DNA of 64,000 nucleotides from Aquatica leii (lineage: Eukaryota; Arthropoda; Insecta; Coleoptera; Lampyridae): positions 86,553,912 to 86,617,911 of the forward strand of contig CM069436.1 of the NCBI GenBank assembly GCA_035610365.1, read 5' to 3'. Both the position numbers and the translations under genes were made by a program. Positions within the stretch are counted from its first letter, which is position 1. Every line of letters begins with the position of its first letter. Under the pieces are notes generated by a model. The model made no database searches. It saw only the letters and a program-made list of their open reading frames with translations, and was not told the DNA's origin. Positions 21,291 through 33,425 of the stretch are shown here, piece after piece.

Positions 21291-23768
21291 CATATGATCA
21301 TGAGATCGCGATCAATGACTGCGATTATTCTATTAAAGATGATCCGGGATCAGAGTTGCGCTCATTAAATCATGATTGAATATCGTTTGTTCAAAATTCG
21401 ATATTATTGCGATTGTTTTTTCAGATACACACTAAAAGCTTATTATATTAAAAAATTGTTTAAAAAAATTGCTTGGATAAGGTAACATAAATGAAGAAAT
21501 TGCCGGGGCTCAGTAAAGACGGTCGCAGGTCACTTTAAAACAAATTTCTGATTAATTAGGAGACTCAAAACGTAAAATCAAAATAAAACAAAAGTCAAAA
21601 ACAAAACGGCGCCAGGAAGGTTTATAGCTCAAAGGAAGCTTCTAGACCTTGCCAACCAGAGAACACGTCCGGTGTTGTACACACTATTAAAACTTACTTT
21701 TATAGCGTGTTACTAAATTCTAAGAAAAACAAAGCAGCAGCAAAGAGCAGTTTAATTGAGTAAGAGCTCAGTTACAATAATGATTTAACATTTATTACAT
21801 TAAAAAAAAATAAAAAACAAAATAAAAATGCAATGAACAAACAAAATTTTATACAAAATATAAATTTATAATAACATAATCGGTAACAATAAAAAAAATT
21901 TATTAAAAAAAATAATTTTTACTGAAACAAATTAGAATTTGAAAAAAACAAAGAAGAAATTAATTTCAAAGTAAATTAAATTCAAAAGCCACCGTCTCCG
22001 TAAAACTAAATAATTATATCAAAATAACAATAAAACTTGCAGTTATATAAATACAAAAAATACAAACAAGATGCAACTTATTGTTTTAGTTTAGTCGAGA
22101 GTACATTTATCTGACACTTAAATAATTGTTTTAAGCTTGATTAAATGTCTTTGATTATAAAATGCAAAATGTGTAATCACTCACCACCAAATTAAAGCAA
22201 CGATACGTAAAATAGCGTTAACTCATAAAGCTATGAATTTAATTCTAAGCTTTTTTACAATTAATAGCAAATTAGACCGTATAAATACCTGATTATAATC
22301 TCGGAGTATTTTCCGCAGTTCTCAAATGTAGTAGAAGAGATGGTCTCAAGAGTTGCTAGGGTAAATTGGAGTCTATCTGCTACAGAACGAAGAAGAAGGA
22401 CTGATAAGAAAATGTAACTTTTTCCATCCATAACTTTACCGGAAAACAATTGTTTGATGAAGAATAGAATCCGTTAACCAAAACAAAATTGAAGCATTAA
22501 ACTTCTCGTTTAACAATTTCACATACACATTTTAAGCCAGTAACCTGTTATCTTGAATTTGGAGGAACCGCGGCACTACCACATATCTTATTGTATTCCA
22601 AGAGAAAATTTGTATCCGACTGCTTTATTCATTAGAAAATGTTTAACTTTTATAAACAATACACGGAGTGTCAACATATATTTAAAAAAAATCTCTTATA
22701 ATGAAAGTTAAAACGAAAAGTAATTTGACCTAAGTTTGGTACAAAGTAGCCACATCGTACTTGCAACCGTAAGCAAAGATAATATTAAATAAACAAAACT
22801 CTTAATAGTGTTAAAACAAATAACTGCTTAAAAATATCAAATTACTCGTATCTCAAAAACTAAATAAGAATCGTCTAAAATAATAAATCATAATGTAATC
22901 TGAATTTATTAATACAAAAAAAATGCAAAATTGACGAAAACACAGCACACGGATATTTAAGCAACGTAAAACTATATTTTGAACACAAAATCTCTTAAAA
23001 ATTCGAAATAACATTTAAATTCCACCAAATAATTAACTATCAGTATTAAAACGTCAAATTGAAATGATCGCAGATACGAGGATTTGTCATTAAAAAATAT
23101 ATAAATTCAAACGCAGGTTACAAGTTTTTTACTTCAGCATAGAATTTAATTAAAAAATTATTTTTTAATACATTCTAAATACATGTTTTAAATTTATCTA
23201 CTCATTATTTTGTAACTTGTACATCCATTTTTGAAGTATGTATGCAGTAAATATTTTTATTTTCTTTTGGTTTTTACGACCACGATTGGTATATTACAAG
23301 CGATCGCGCAATTGTTATTTTATAGATGATCGCAATCATTATTACTGTATTGTAACGATTATTAAAACTAATTTATTTATACTCAAAATATGTACACGTT
23401 TATTATTATTAACCGAACTAATTAAATCTAAGGATATTTAATAAAAAGACTTAGACTAATTTATATTCTCAGTCGAAAAATAATGTCCGCGGATAACTTC
23501 ACACACTTGTTTACACTAAAGTCACGTACAAGGTTATACTCCGTATATTTATCTACACACGCGTTAACCACTTATTTATTTAAACTTGAATAATCTTCTT
23601 AACACTGCCAACTAGGAATTATTGTTTGTACCGCATTTATACATTTTGGCCATCCTTCGAGAGTTTCCTATATCTTTCGGTGAACGTTCTGAAAATGCAT
23701 AAAAACTTCGTGAAGGCTCTCGATATTAAAAATTATTTCTCGAACGTTTCAGTATATACATATGATCA
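21291..23768. other. ~2.47 kb AT-rich insert splitting the Penelope-like element
   Basis: The 10-mer catatgatca occurs at 21291-21300 and 23759-23768. Penelope-like text lies before the first copy and after the second. The DNA between has no coding sequence that I recognise, is very AT-rich and includes a copy of the dispersed repeat (22790-23070). GATC/GATCGC motifs cluster at its margins (21285-21360, 23295-23335, 23775-23805). No clear terminal inverted repeats were seen, so the element type is unknown. Confidence 0.4.
22790..23070. repeat. Dispersed ~300-bp AT-rich repeat, copy 2
   Basis: Diverged copy of 17560-17865, same orientation, about 5.2 kb apart, located inside the insert in the Penelope-like element. 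Confidence 0.5.
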
Positions 23769-23814
23769 ATGGTTTTTTGAAGACGATCGATGATCGCAAT
23801 AAAAAGATCATTCG

Positions 23815-23967
23815 GATGACTGGCAAATTGAAAAAGGCCATGTCAAAAATTTACTTCAGAAGAATAGCTACACGCTTCTGGACATCTACAACGAACAAAA
23901 CGCCAAAAAACTAGCGGTAGCCGATGAACTCAAAAAAAACCTAAGAAGAAAATATATCAAAATTTAA
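23815..23967 (+). pseudogene. C-terminal piece of the Penelope-like element
   Basis: DDWQIEKGHVKNLLQKNSY, then TLLDIYNEQ and a Lys-rich tail to a stop at 23965. This fits the linker seen after the RT of Penelope-like proteins (acidic residues, then E..HLk..L..NGYs). It is open in one frame for about 50 codons. The assignment depends on its link to 20480-21240. Confidence 0.45.
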
Positions 23968-24029
23968 TATATAGTATCGTCCAAAAAATAGAACAATTAT
24001 TCTTCGTTTCGCATAAATTTTATTTAGAG

Positions 24030-24570
24030 CAATGAATTTTTGCCGGTATTTTGCGATGAAATTTACACTCTATTGATTTTCAATAGAGAGTAAATGGTCA
24101 CTAAAAATAGAAAAACAAAAAAGCCCATTTTTTTTAGATTTTAAAATTTTGATACTAAAACTTAAAACTCACGTAATAAATAAATGTCTTTGTTTAAACA
24201 CAACATAAAGTTATCATTTAAACTTAAAGTTACGACAAGAGGTAAAGGCTAACGCATATAAATAAAATCAAAGTTTGACCTAAACTTTCCATTTTTGAGC
24301 ACTTATTTTTTAATTTTGAAAAATTTGCATAAACTAGGATTAATTCTTAAAAAAAAGAATTAGAATTAAGCAATGCTGTCTCTGATTTTTTCTCTTTTGA
24401 TTCTTCAAAGGTTTCAGTTTTGAGGTTTACTTTTAATTAATAGGTTAACCGTTTTTCAATGTCAATTTTTCTTCTAGTTTTTGTATCAAAATCTTAAGTT
24501 TTTATTTTTTTATGTTTAGTCTCTCCAAACATTAAAAATCAACAAATGATAAACTTCATCGCAAAAAATT
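24030..24570. repeat. Imperfect foldback repeat
   Basis: ttttgcgatgaaatttac..attgattttcaatagagag (24043-24090) matches the reverse complement of 24528-24570 (ttttgcgatgaagtttatca..ttgatttttaatgtttggagag). An inner pair around ttttgatac(t)aaaact also agrees. It is probably a decayed miniature inverted-repeat element. 24570-24792 has nothing recognised. Confidence 0.45.
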
Positions 24571-24794
24571 AAGAACGCAACAATTAAAAATTTATAGGAG
24601 ACGATTGAAGTTGACTCCATCTCCAATATTTGCTAGCGTCAATCAATAGACTAATAAGAAAGTGCGTTGATAATGAAGGAGTTAAGAGTTAATAACTGGT
24701 AATTGAATACCATTATTTTATTCTAAAAAAAGAATAATTTAAACAAATACTTTATAAATATCGGGTTTTAATTACAATTTTTTTTTTTCATCTA

Positions 24795-27376
24795 AGGTAC
24801 CTGCAGCGAATATGGCCAGGGCTAGTAATATGGCCAAGGGGCAATATTTGCAAAACTACTAAAATTGAATTACAGGAACCTGCAAGAATATATTCAGAAA
24901 AGTTACTTTTCAGCTAAGAGTAAAAAATCCGCCTCTTAGATGTTGCCACGTGGCACGTGGCCGAGATTTCTTGTAATATCCGATTTACATCAGCTGGTTG
25001 AAAGCGTTATAAAATTACGGACCTATTTTGTGTGAAATATTTTGATGTTCAAGGTATGTATTATTGCATATTGATGAAGATCGCTTTGAAATAATGTATT
25101 TCCAATATTATAACCATGAAATTATTGTTAAATTATTATTCACACTGAATGTTCGAGACCTGCATATCCTATTGTAACGTGTAGAGCAATATGGCCAACT
25201 TTGGTGACTAGCAATATGGCCATGGCCATATTCATCTACACTTAATTACAGTGAACAAATTTGTGTTTTTACCGTGTTGAATCTTACTTATTGTTGCAGT
25301 TCACACATAAACATGCCTTCAAAGAGTAAAGACATTAGGGGTAATTGAATACAGGAAAACATGACCAAAGCTATAGACGCCGTCCGTAGCGGTATGTCAG
25401 TTAACAAAGCTAGTCAAACACACAATATCCCACGCCGTACCTTAAGGCGATATTTGGAAACAAATAAGAAAAACAAATCTGTTCTGGGGCGCAAACCTAT
25501 TCTCACGGTGGATCAAGAATCGGAACTTGTCCAAAGAATTATTCGACCCACTCACTTCTAAAGTTCTTCGCTCGTGTGTGTACCGATATGCAAAATCTAA
25601 TAATATCGCAAATCCGTTTCGAAGTGAGAAGGAAATGGCTGGCCGGTATTGGCTGCAGGGTTTTTTATCCAGGAACCCTCAAATTCGCCCTTGGAAATCA
25701 CAAAATTTAAACCCTGCCCGGACACAAAAATTAAACCCATTTATCGTTAAGGACCATTTTATCAAATTAGAAGGTATTCTGACAGAGCTGAACATCATAA
25801 ACAAGCCAGAGAGGATATACAACATTGACGAAAAAGCTGCAGACTGTGTCTCCACCACCAACAAAAGGTTTTGGCACAAAAGGGTGCTAGAAGAGTTCAC
25901 ATCGTGGGAAACGAACATGGTGAAAATGTCACTATCGTTGCTTGTGGTAATGCGTTGGGCGTCGCCATCCCTCCATTAATTCTATTTAAAGGCAAGCGCA
26001 TGAAGCCAAAATGGAAGGACACACTGCCATCAGGATCTGATGCTCTAATGACTACGAAAAGAAGCATGACGGTATCAACATTTATCAGTTGGCTTGACCA
26101 TTAGTATAAAGTATAAAGTCGCCGGTTCGTGCCTGCTTATTTTTGATGGAGCTAAATGTCATCTTGATTATAGCATTGTTGAGAAAGCCGCCGATTTCAA
26201 TATAACGTTATATTGCCTTCCCAGTAATACGACCCATGAGTTACAGCCTATGGACAAAGCGGTATTTAGGGCGTTTGAGTATTACTGGGATGATGAGGTT
26301 CTAAAATTCTTATCTGTCAACAAAGAACATTCTATCACCAAATATCGATTCGGAACGATTTTCTCCAAAGTTTGGGATAGAGCCCTAACGCCCGCAAACA
26401 TCAAGTCAGGGTTTTCAGCAACAGGGATATATCCTTTAAATAAAGATGCAATTCCCGAAGTTGCTTTTGCCCCTAGCACCGTTACCAATCGGGATTTAAA
26501 TGATGTGGAAACACCAACTGAAGTCTTGAGTCCACAACCTTCAACTTCTGGTCTCCAAAAGAAACATTTGAAGAGACGTCGAGAGTCTTCAGACTCAGAC
26601 TCATCGGAATCCGAGGTAACTTTGCATGATGAAGATGCAACAGATGAAAGTGATGAGGATAATTATTCTGACTTTAACGATGAACGTAATGTCTCTTTCC
26701 AGGATATGCTCAGTACTCCTGATGAGACGTTCACTAAACGGAAAAGTGCTCGTACACCGGCACTTAATTGCAGAGCCCAGATTGTGAAAAAAGACTTGTT
26801 TCACAAAGAAGCTAAAGAAAAGCCTACCATACAAAAGAAGAAAACCAAAGATCCGGAGGAATCTTGGTTTTGCAAAGCTTGTGGGGAGGATCAAATTGCA
26901 GACATGAGGTTATGTTCGTCATGCAAATTATATGTCCATGAAGAGTGCGTAGGATTGACATCTAAAGATAAATTGGCGGTTTTCCTTTGCCCTGATTGCG
27001 AGAAGGATTGAACTTTTGTATTAATGTTTCTTAGTTGTTCTTTCAATTAAAAAATAATTTTATTATTTCTTTTTGAATAAATGTTGTTTATAACTGGGGC
27101 GTTTTTACTGGTACACTATGCCTTATAATTCCAAACAAGCCCGAATATAGCACTTTTCTATATTTGACCATATTACCACCACCGTGTCGGAAATATGGCC
27201 ATTTGTAACTTTTTTTTTAAAATGGTTGTCAACTACTTGAAAATTTTACTTACCACATTTAAATACTGCGAGGAGTTGAAAAGTGCTTAAAATTACATAA
27301 AACAAAAAAAATTAGCGTTATTAGCGGCACAATGTTCACTTTTGTCTTAAGCTGACCATATTTGCTACAGATACCT
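24795..27376 (+). mobile_element. pogo/Tigger-type DNA transposon with terminal inverted repeats and TA duplication
   Basis: The left end (AGGTACCTGCAGCGAATATG..) and the reverse complement of the right end (AGGTATCTGTAGCAAATATG..) form 24-bp inverted repeats with four mismatches, flanked by TA on both sides (24793-24794, 27377-27378), the target duplication of the Tc1/mariner/pogo group. ATGGCC sites recur near the ends at 24812, 24830, 25191, 25216, 25222 and 27195 and are likely transposase-binding repeats. The single gene inside is broken. Confidence 0.88.
25313..27011 (+). pseudogene. pogo-family transposase with a C-terminal PHD finger (broken)
   Basis: From ATG at 25313 (MPSKSKDIRGN) the frame meets TGA at 25346 where Trp is expected, then continues: a pipsqueak-type helix-turn-helix (MTKAIDAVRSGMSVNKASQT, IPRRTLRRYL), a CENP-B-like second DNA-binding region (YWLQGFLSRNPQIRPW), then a DDE catalytic core with YNIDEKA (first Asp), LLIFDGAKCH (second Asp), LPSNTTHELQPMDKAVF and SGFSATGIYPLN. 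A Ser/Asp-rich acidic linker follows, and at 26864-27000 a PHD zinc finger (WFCKACGEDQ..LCSSCKLYVHEECVGL..FLCPDCEKD) with a Cys4-His-Cys3 pattern. Frameshifts occur near 25545, 25880 and 26105. The frame from 26106 to the stop at 27009 is open. PHD fingers usually read histone tails, so the fusion might steer insertion. This is inference. Confidence 0.9.
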
Positions 27377-27419
27377 TACAATTATTCCTGTTGTCATTTG
27401 CATTTTGACTATTCTATCA

Positions 27420-27790
27420 TCCACATAATATAAATGTCTACAGGATGTACGCTAACCGTACTTAGTTTGTCCGCTGGACGTTTATTACTGGACCTGTAGA
27501 ATTCATAGGATGTCCTTTTGTTTTGATATCTTGTATAGAGTGGTTGTTATTACGTGGTTTATATTATGTTCATAGACGAGTGGATATGTCAGACTAAAAT
27601 CGGGCATCCTATAGATGATAGGTGCTATATGGGTATATATATAAAAGTTTGCTTGCTAGCTTTGTTATCTATTACCAGTTCCATGGAAACTACTCTACCT
27701 GCTATTTGAGGATAGTTAAGAATAAAGAATTTTAATAGTGATATTTATTTACACAAATTTTGTGTATGTTTATTACTAGTTAGTTATTAG
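27420..27790 (+). other. Possible solo LTR or promoter-like segment
   Basis: Contains tatatataaaag (27634-27645), a TATA-like box, and aataaag about 75 bases later (27721). It starts near tgtctacagg, as LTRs often do. No target duplication or second copy was found, so this is only a candidate. A 64-codon minus-strand frame at 27811-28005 is unrecognised. Confidence 0.2.
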
Positions 27791-28059
27791 TTCGAATTTT
27801 TTAATAACTTTTAATTAAGGTAAGTTTTATAATTTTTTTTAACCCATTTAATGTAAAAGTCGCTATAGCATCTAATGATGGTTTCTGCAATTATATAAAC
27901 AAATTTTTGCACTTGCGTAGTACAATTAGGAATATTATGCTGCGTATAATTCAAATATATTTTTTGAAATTCGCGGTTGTAATATTTACTATCTAACAAC
28001 TTCATAGCTTCCTACGTGTGGATTAACTCGTGCGTAGATTTATCAATTCAAAATCATGT

Positions 28060-29480
28060 TTGTTACGATCCAATGGGGGAGGTGGAGAAAAAAAGAAAGA
28101 AAGAACAAATTACTTAAATTAATTACCAAAATGTTGTTGCTTACCTTTCGGCTAGCCTCACCGTAGATGGTCGTCGGGTAAAAGAAAATCGTAAGACACA
28201 AAGTTTTCTTTAGGTAAGCTAAATGCCCAAGTGCGCCACCTCTTCTCGAATTTTTGTCGAAGATAAACAGTCTAGGTAGGAGAAAAGGAGATCCTAGACC
28301 CGAGGTCCCCCAAAAGAAACATAGTACGAATCAACAATAACCATTTATTAAGGATATTTATTAATAGCCAATTCCGGAACGGAAAGAGCCATTCGACGGT
28401 TACGCCACTGGTATAATCAGAAAATAAATTACCTTACATAACATCACAAAAATTGTAACAATATACATACAAGATGAAGTCAGGTCCCAAAAATAGACTC
28501 TGGGAGCCAAAAAAATCTAAAGCGCTAATATTTAAAAGGTATCTCCGCGGCTACCGTAACCCGTAGCAAAAATTTTATCAGCGTTAAAGCAACGTAACAC
28601 CGCCCGTGGACCTTGACGTCAAGTTCAGCACGACCGGTAATAAAAGTATCATTAAATTAGTTTACGACAGAAACGGTTATAACTTCCAAATTTCTACCCT
28701 TGATAATGGCAATATTCTTTTATATTAACAACAAAAAAATAAGTGTAGGTTACGTTAAATAATCATTATAGATCAACCATTACATTAAGGCGTCTGTTAA
28801 ACGTCGTGATTAACACTATTAGAATTATAAAGAAAAGTGACGTTAAATATTATTAATCATAATTATTCAGGTTCCAAAAGTTCGTTAAATAGTTCAATAA
28901 AATAGAAGTAATTGTAGTCGAAAAGGTGTACCGGATGTACAAAGATAATGTTCGAACTACAAAAGCATTTACATACAAAGTCCGCACTGTTTCCACTTAA
29001 ATCGAAACGCCGCGTATGTAGCGAGAGCAGCAGTCCTGGCCCCGAAGCGCGTGGACGAAATGAGCCGAAATCTAGTGATCCCTCGCGGTTCCAAATTTAA
29101 TGATATTATAAATACCTCGATACTTCATTCCCCCAACCTTTAGCACAGCGCCAACGATCCACTGGGATCCTTTTACTCTGCGATTACGATTACCGCATCA
29201 GTTCAGCGATTCCAACAGCGCGCGGTCCACCATCCTCAACAGAACTCGGAAGAAAATTCCAACAGACATGTAGAAACCCCAAAAGTAAAGACGAAAAGAC
29301 CAAAGACGAAAGAGCTACTTTATGAGTTTTGCAGCAAAATACCTCTCTCTTGTATTGTATGCATCGAACGTTTAGTCGGATTTGTTATTGATTGCTAAAA
29401 TAAAGCGTCGTTGTAGTAGATATTAAACGATGAAAGAGAAACTTCATGTTTCTTACCCATCCGACGTTTCCACGTTCCTT
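28060..29480 (+). other. Possible ~1.4-kb solo LTR
   Basis: Begins near tgttacgatccaatggggg, holds a GC-richer middle (28950-29300) with no frame that I recognise, then aataaagcg at 29399 and ends near cgttccttaca. Start and end look LTR-like, but no 5-bp flanking duplication was seen. The stretch could be several unrelated pieces. Confidence 0.25.
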
Positions 29481-30161
29481 ACACAGCAAAATGACAAAAT
29501 AAAATGAAGTTTGTAGATGGCCGACTACTCTTGAGCGCCCTCTGCGAGCGTAACTTAAAATCACGACTCGAGGTCGAGTATTTATCCGTTTTTACGGTAA
29601 GTTGCCTACTATCAGGCGGATTTTCGCTCAATTTCGAATTTACACGTTACATGTTTACCATAGACAAATCAGGGCGCAAGTTTTCTGACATGTATTTTTA
29701 CAAGATTTTTACAAAACAACAAAAAAGTTAAAAAAGAATGGTCGTTATATTCTAAAGAAAAGAATTGTGTATATTGTTTTTTTGCAAACCCTTTAATATG
29801 TTGCAAACTCTGCGAAAAAAATTAAGTAACGATAATGATTTTAATGATTTAATTATTTAAGTTACCACGAGAAAAGTAAGTGACGTTTCCAGAATTGAAG
29901 CAATGCAGAGATCTATTTAATCGAATAAAAAAGATTAAAACCGTAGATTCTGAAGTAAAAAATATATTCAATAGAGAAACAAAATATTGACGTACCGTCA
30001 TTGAGAGTTTAATTTGTGGCTATACAGAACTTAGCCTTTCGAGATACTAGCCATACTCAAACTTTTCTTTTCTTGAGCCACTTACACAAATTATAACTGT
30101 GCACGCGGGCCGCAACATAAATTACATCTTTAGTTATAGATTAAAAAAACTATATTACTTT

Positions 30162-30990
30162 TTAATTGTTTACTTTAATTTCAATAAGAGCGATGACATT
30201 GCGAACATTTTTTAACATAATTTTATCTAGATATATCTGTAATTTCTGCGCGCTACTCGAGAATCTGTAAAGTTGGTTTCTGTATACGTTCTTTGCATAT
30301 TTCATTTTGGAGTATGATGATTCACAAACACTTGTTGATGCAAAGAATGTAAGAAAAATTTGAGCACATTTTTGAACAGGCTTATAATGTTCGGGCACAA
30401 CTGACCTAGATTCAGTGTACTCTTTTTTTTTCTCTTTTCTTTAAAAGCAACTTCCAAGTTTGAAGAATTTTTCATTTCGATGAACTCGTCAAACACTGGG
30501 TAGTCAGTGTCACAGTCAAAAACTAGGGCTAATATATTAAAATTATTATTATTTCAACCAATATAAGTGACTAATTTATTTTTTAAATACATATTTAATA
30601 ATAATTTAAATAATTGTAAAATAGTTATCGGATCTAAGTAGCAAGGATTTTCTATAAGTACTAAAATAAATTTCTTGAGAAATACGAGTACAGCTTTGTG
30701 TAATCCTTATTAGAATGAGGAAATTTTTTAGGTTTTCTTCAAAAACAAATATTTTATTTGCCATCTATAAAATATTTTTATTTTCACCTTGCAAATTTCG
30801 ATTAAAGCCGTTGAGTTTATTATTAATACCGCATAGAAATGCTAAAAGACACTACCATCCGACATTTTGCAGCTCCGGATAATTTTTATTTTGCTGTAAA
30901 AACTACATTATTTCGTAACGTAAAAAAACTTTCCAACACATTTTCTCTGTATTGGCTACCACTTTAACCAAATCTTCTAAATCTTCTGTG
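30162..30990 (-). pseudogene. hAT transposase fragment, GTF2IRD2-like, C-terminal part
   Basis: Minus-strand frames: near 30830-30760 LAFLCGINNKLNGFNRNLQG, a helical region typical of these transposases. Near 30480 FIEMKNSSNLEVAFKEK. At 30398-30250 the hAT dimerisation region (IFLTFFASTSVCESSYSKMK, YAKNVYRNQL), where the family has ..F.StY.CE..FS.Mk..K...R..L. Stops and frameshifts separate the pieces and the N-terminal DNA-binding domain is not seen. 29490-30160 and 31000-32150 contain nothing else that I recognise. Confidence 0.7.
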
Positions 30991-32156
30991 GTTCAATTTT
31001 CGCGCTCCTATATAATTTACGATATTTATAGTAGGTTTCATTACAGCTGGAATAACAATTCGTGTCGCCAACTGTTCCCGGTGAGTGATGTAGTAAAATG
31101 TTATTAATTTTGTTAAATTATATTTCTTTTAAATAAAGAAATAAAGCCAGTTTTGTATCCAGTTATCGAAGGACATCAATCCGTACACACACAAACAGTT
31201 ATTTAATGCCTATGTCATTTTGTTCTAAAAAAACTGCCAATAACGTCGAGATAATTTGTGCTTTTGGTTTGACTTTCTAAAACAAAAACTAATTTAGTTT
31301 CCTCACTTAGAAGAAGCATGCAAAATCACTTTAGTATTTGTGGCTTTTTGTGGTTTTGTATGGTCTTCCTAAGTGAATAAGCTAAATTAGTTATCGTATA
31401 CAATAGAGGAGAATAAAGAATTTTGCTAAGTACAGTTCAAAACAAAGTTATAACTTTATTAACAAATGACGTAAAATCTAAAATTTTAAACAGTGAAAAA
31501 TCTGAATACTTTTCTATCATCCTCGGCGGTACACCCCATGTTAGCAACTAAAAACAGATTTCAGTGTGTATCAGGTTCGTCCCTTTAAACGATTTGGAAT
31601 TTAGTATTGAAGAACACTTTCTTGATTCGTTACTGATGGTACCGGTAAAGATTAAACAATTTTTTTGTTATCGACGTTAAAAAGTTATGGATTAAATATT
31701 TTTAATTTAAGTGGCCAGGGCTATGATAACGAAACTGACATGAAAAGTAAGCATGATTAATTTACAAAAAAATTTCAATATCAATAATTCTTTGTACTCA
31801 GTTGTAACCATAGTTTGAACCTTGTCGTTAACGATGACGCAAAGTGAAATATACTACTTGCCAATTTTTTTTCTGTAGTTCAAAAACTTTTTCTCTGTTT
31901 CGATCTAGCGATGAGCGATTTCATAAAGCATATATCAAATCTAATTTTAAAACCATTAAAATTACTTCCGCGCAATAGCACTTTATTGCTAAAAAGATTT
32001 AAAAAAAGATTTTGTATGCATGATGATTTTGTCGGTTAATGTACAAAAATTTTAGTGATGTTGGGATATAAAGAAAGAAGAACGCAAGCAGAAGTTTGCA
32101 GTTTGTTTAACAATTTGTAACCCGAATTTTATATTTCGCAATTAACTAAGTAAAAT

Positions 32157-32485
32157 TTGGAACAAATGTCTGTTAAAGAACAGGCAAAGCTACAGTTTTA
32201 TATAAGAAAGAAAGTGAAAATCAAAATATCTTGGAAGTCGTTAGGAATTCTCGTTTTCGTTAAACAAATTGCCCGAAATGGTAATACAAACAAATTCACT
32301 GTATACAGCATCCTAAAAAAGGAAAAGTGGCACCCATAAAAAGCGTGTGTAGTTCAAGAGTTATTTGCAGACGACTTGGATCGCAAATTGGAATTTTGTG
32401 AAAAAATAAGCGACCAACTGCAATGCAAATGTTCACAAAAATATTCTGACGAGGCACATTTTGGGATTAATGTCAGTCAGTAATA
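32157..32485 (+). pseudogene. Tc1/mariner-like transposase fragment
   Basis: A 60-codon frame (VKEQAKLQFYIRKKVKIKIS..GNTNKFTVYSILKKEKWHP) then DDLDRKLEFCEKISDQLQCK, SDEAHFGINVS. The last pieces match the stretch leading to the second catalytic Asp in insect mariner-like transposases (..R..FC.w......F...vlfSDEA.F...G.v). The frame then breaks at 32478 next to a second, different Tc1-type relic. An end-like cgaacaccctgtatg at 33578-33592 may be the right terminus of this outer element. Confidence 0.5.
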
Positions 32486-32509
32486 ACAAGCGTCGAAAGT
32501 AAAGCATAG

Positions 32510-33425
32510 AATAACGAACGTTAACGCGACGCAAGACCGCACAACCGTACGTTGCGTGTGAATGATTTATGCTATGAAACTGAAACAGGGGTAGAATTGT
32601 TGCATACCAAACTGTTGACTTATCCTATCGCAGAATGGTCTGCCGTGTTAATCGTACTGCAATAACGGTAATGCGTCCATGTATCCTGTGTGAACAAATC
32701 TCGGCAGAGGAATACAAAGACCAACTGGTCAACCAAGATCGTTTTGCTACTACGCATCAAATCACTGACTAATGATTTGGAGAAGAAGGTAGACCTGTTA
32801 CTAAGTGTATACACTATAGTACCGCATTCGAGCCTTTAAATTTTTTTAATACCGTCCACAATTAGTGCTTTCTTTCACCGAGGACCACTGTCGTCAAAGT
32901 TTTCACAAGTGCAGAGCAGCATTAGGAGGCAGAATGGCATAATGTCGTCTTCCGCGACAAATGGCGATTCTGTAAAGATATGCACAACGGCCGTAAAAGA
33001 GTAAGACGCCGCTGTAGAGGGCTACGTAATATTGGTTTTGCTGTATATCATGTACACAGGAGTGTAGGAGTAATGTCTTTATTCGAGGCACTATGACAGC
33101 AGCGCGTTATGTTAATGGTGTCCTACAAACTACTTTATTGTTTTAACTAGATGGCCGTTCACGCGTTCTTTTTTAGCATGACAACGCACGTCCTCATTTT
33201 CGAATTATGAACTTCTTCCAACAAGACGTAGGCACGGTTCGCCGAATTTAAATCCCATTGAACATGTAGGGATGTGATATGGAGGAGACTAATACTGGCA
33301 CAGTTAATCCACAAAATTCCAGTTGCTGGGAACGAGGTAGCACAAGTAGACATTGGCCAACTCATTTTGTCGATGCTTAGACGTGTAGGAAAGTGTACTA
33401 AGTTACGGAGTCTCCAAACACATTA
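32510..33425 (+). pseudogene. Tc1-like transposase relic
   Basis: Text scattered over frames matches Tc1 transposases in order. SYRRMVCRVNRTAITVMRPC and EEYKDQLVNQDRF come first. Then KWRFCKDMHNGRKRVRRRCR leads into a region with the spacing of ..DgR.rVWrR.ge. Positions 33074-33140 have GTMTAARYVNGVLQTT across a frame change. Then QHDNARPH is seen as MTTHVLI in a shifted frame at 33178-33200, and NLNPIEHV (last catalytic acid region) at 33250-33270. The stretch before it lacks about 15 codons. The remainder to 33420 resembles the C-terminal helix region. Heavily decayed. Confidence 0.55.

Noticed and set aside
29504-29731. 75-codon plus-strand frame as a gene
   Set aside because: No recognisable motif, no splice or start context, and it lies in repeat-like DNA.
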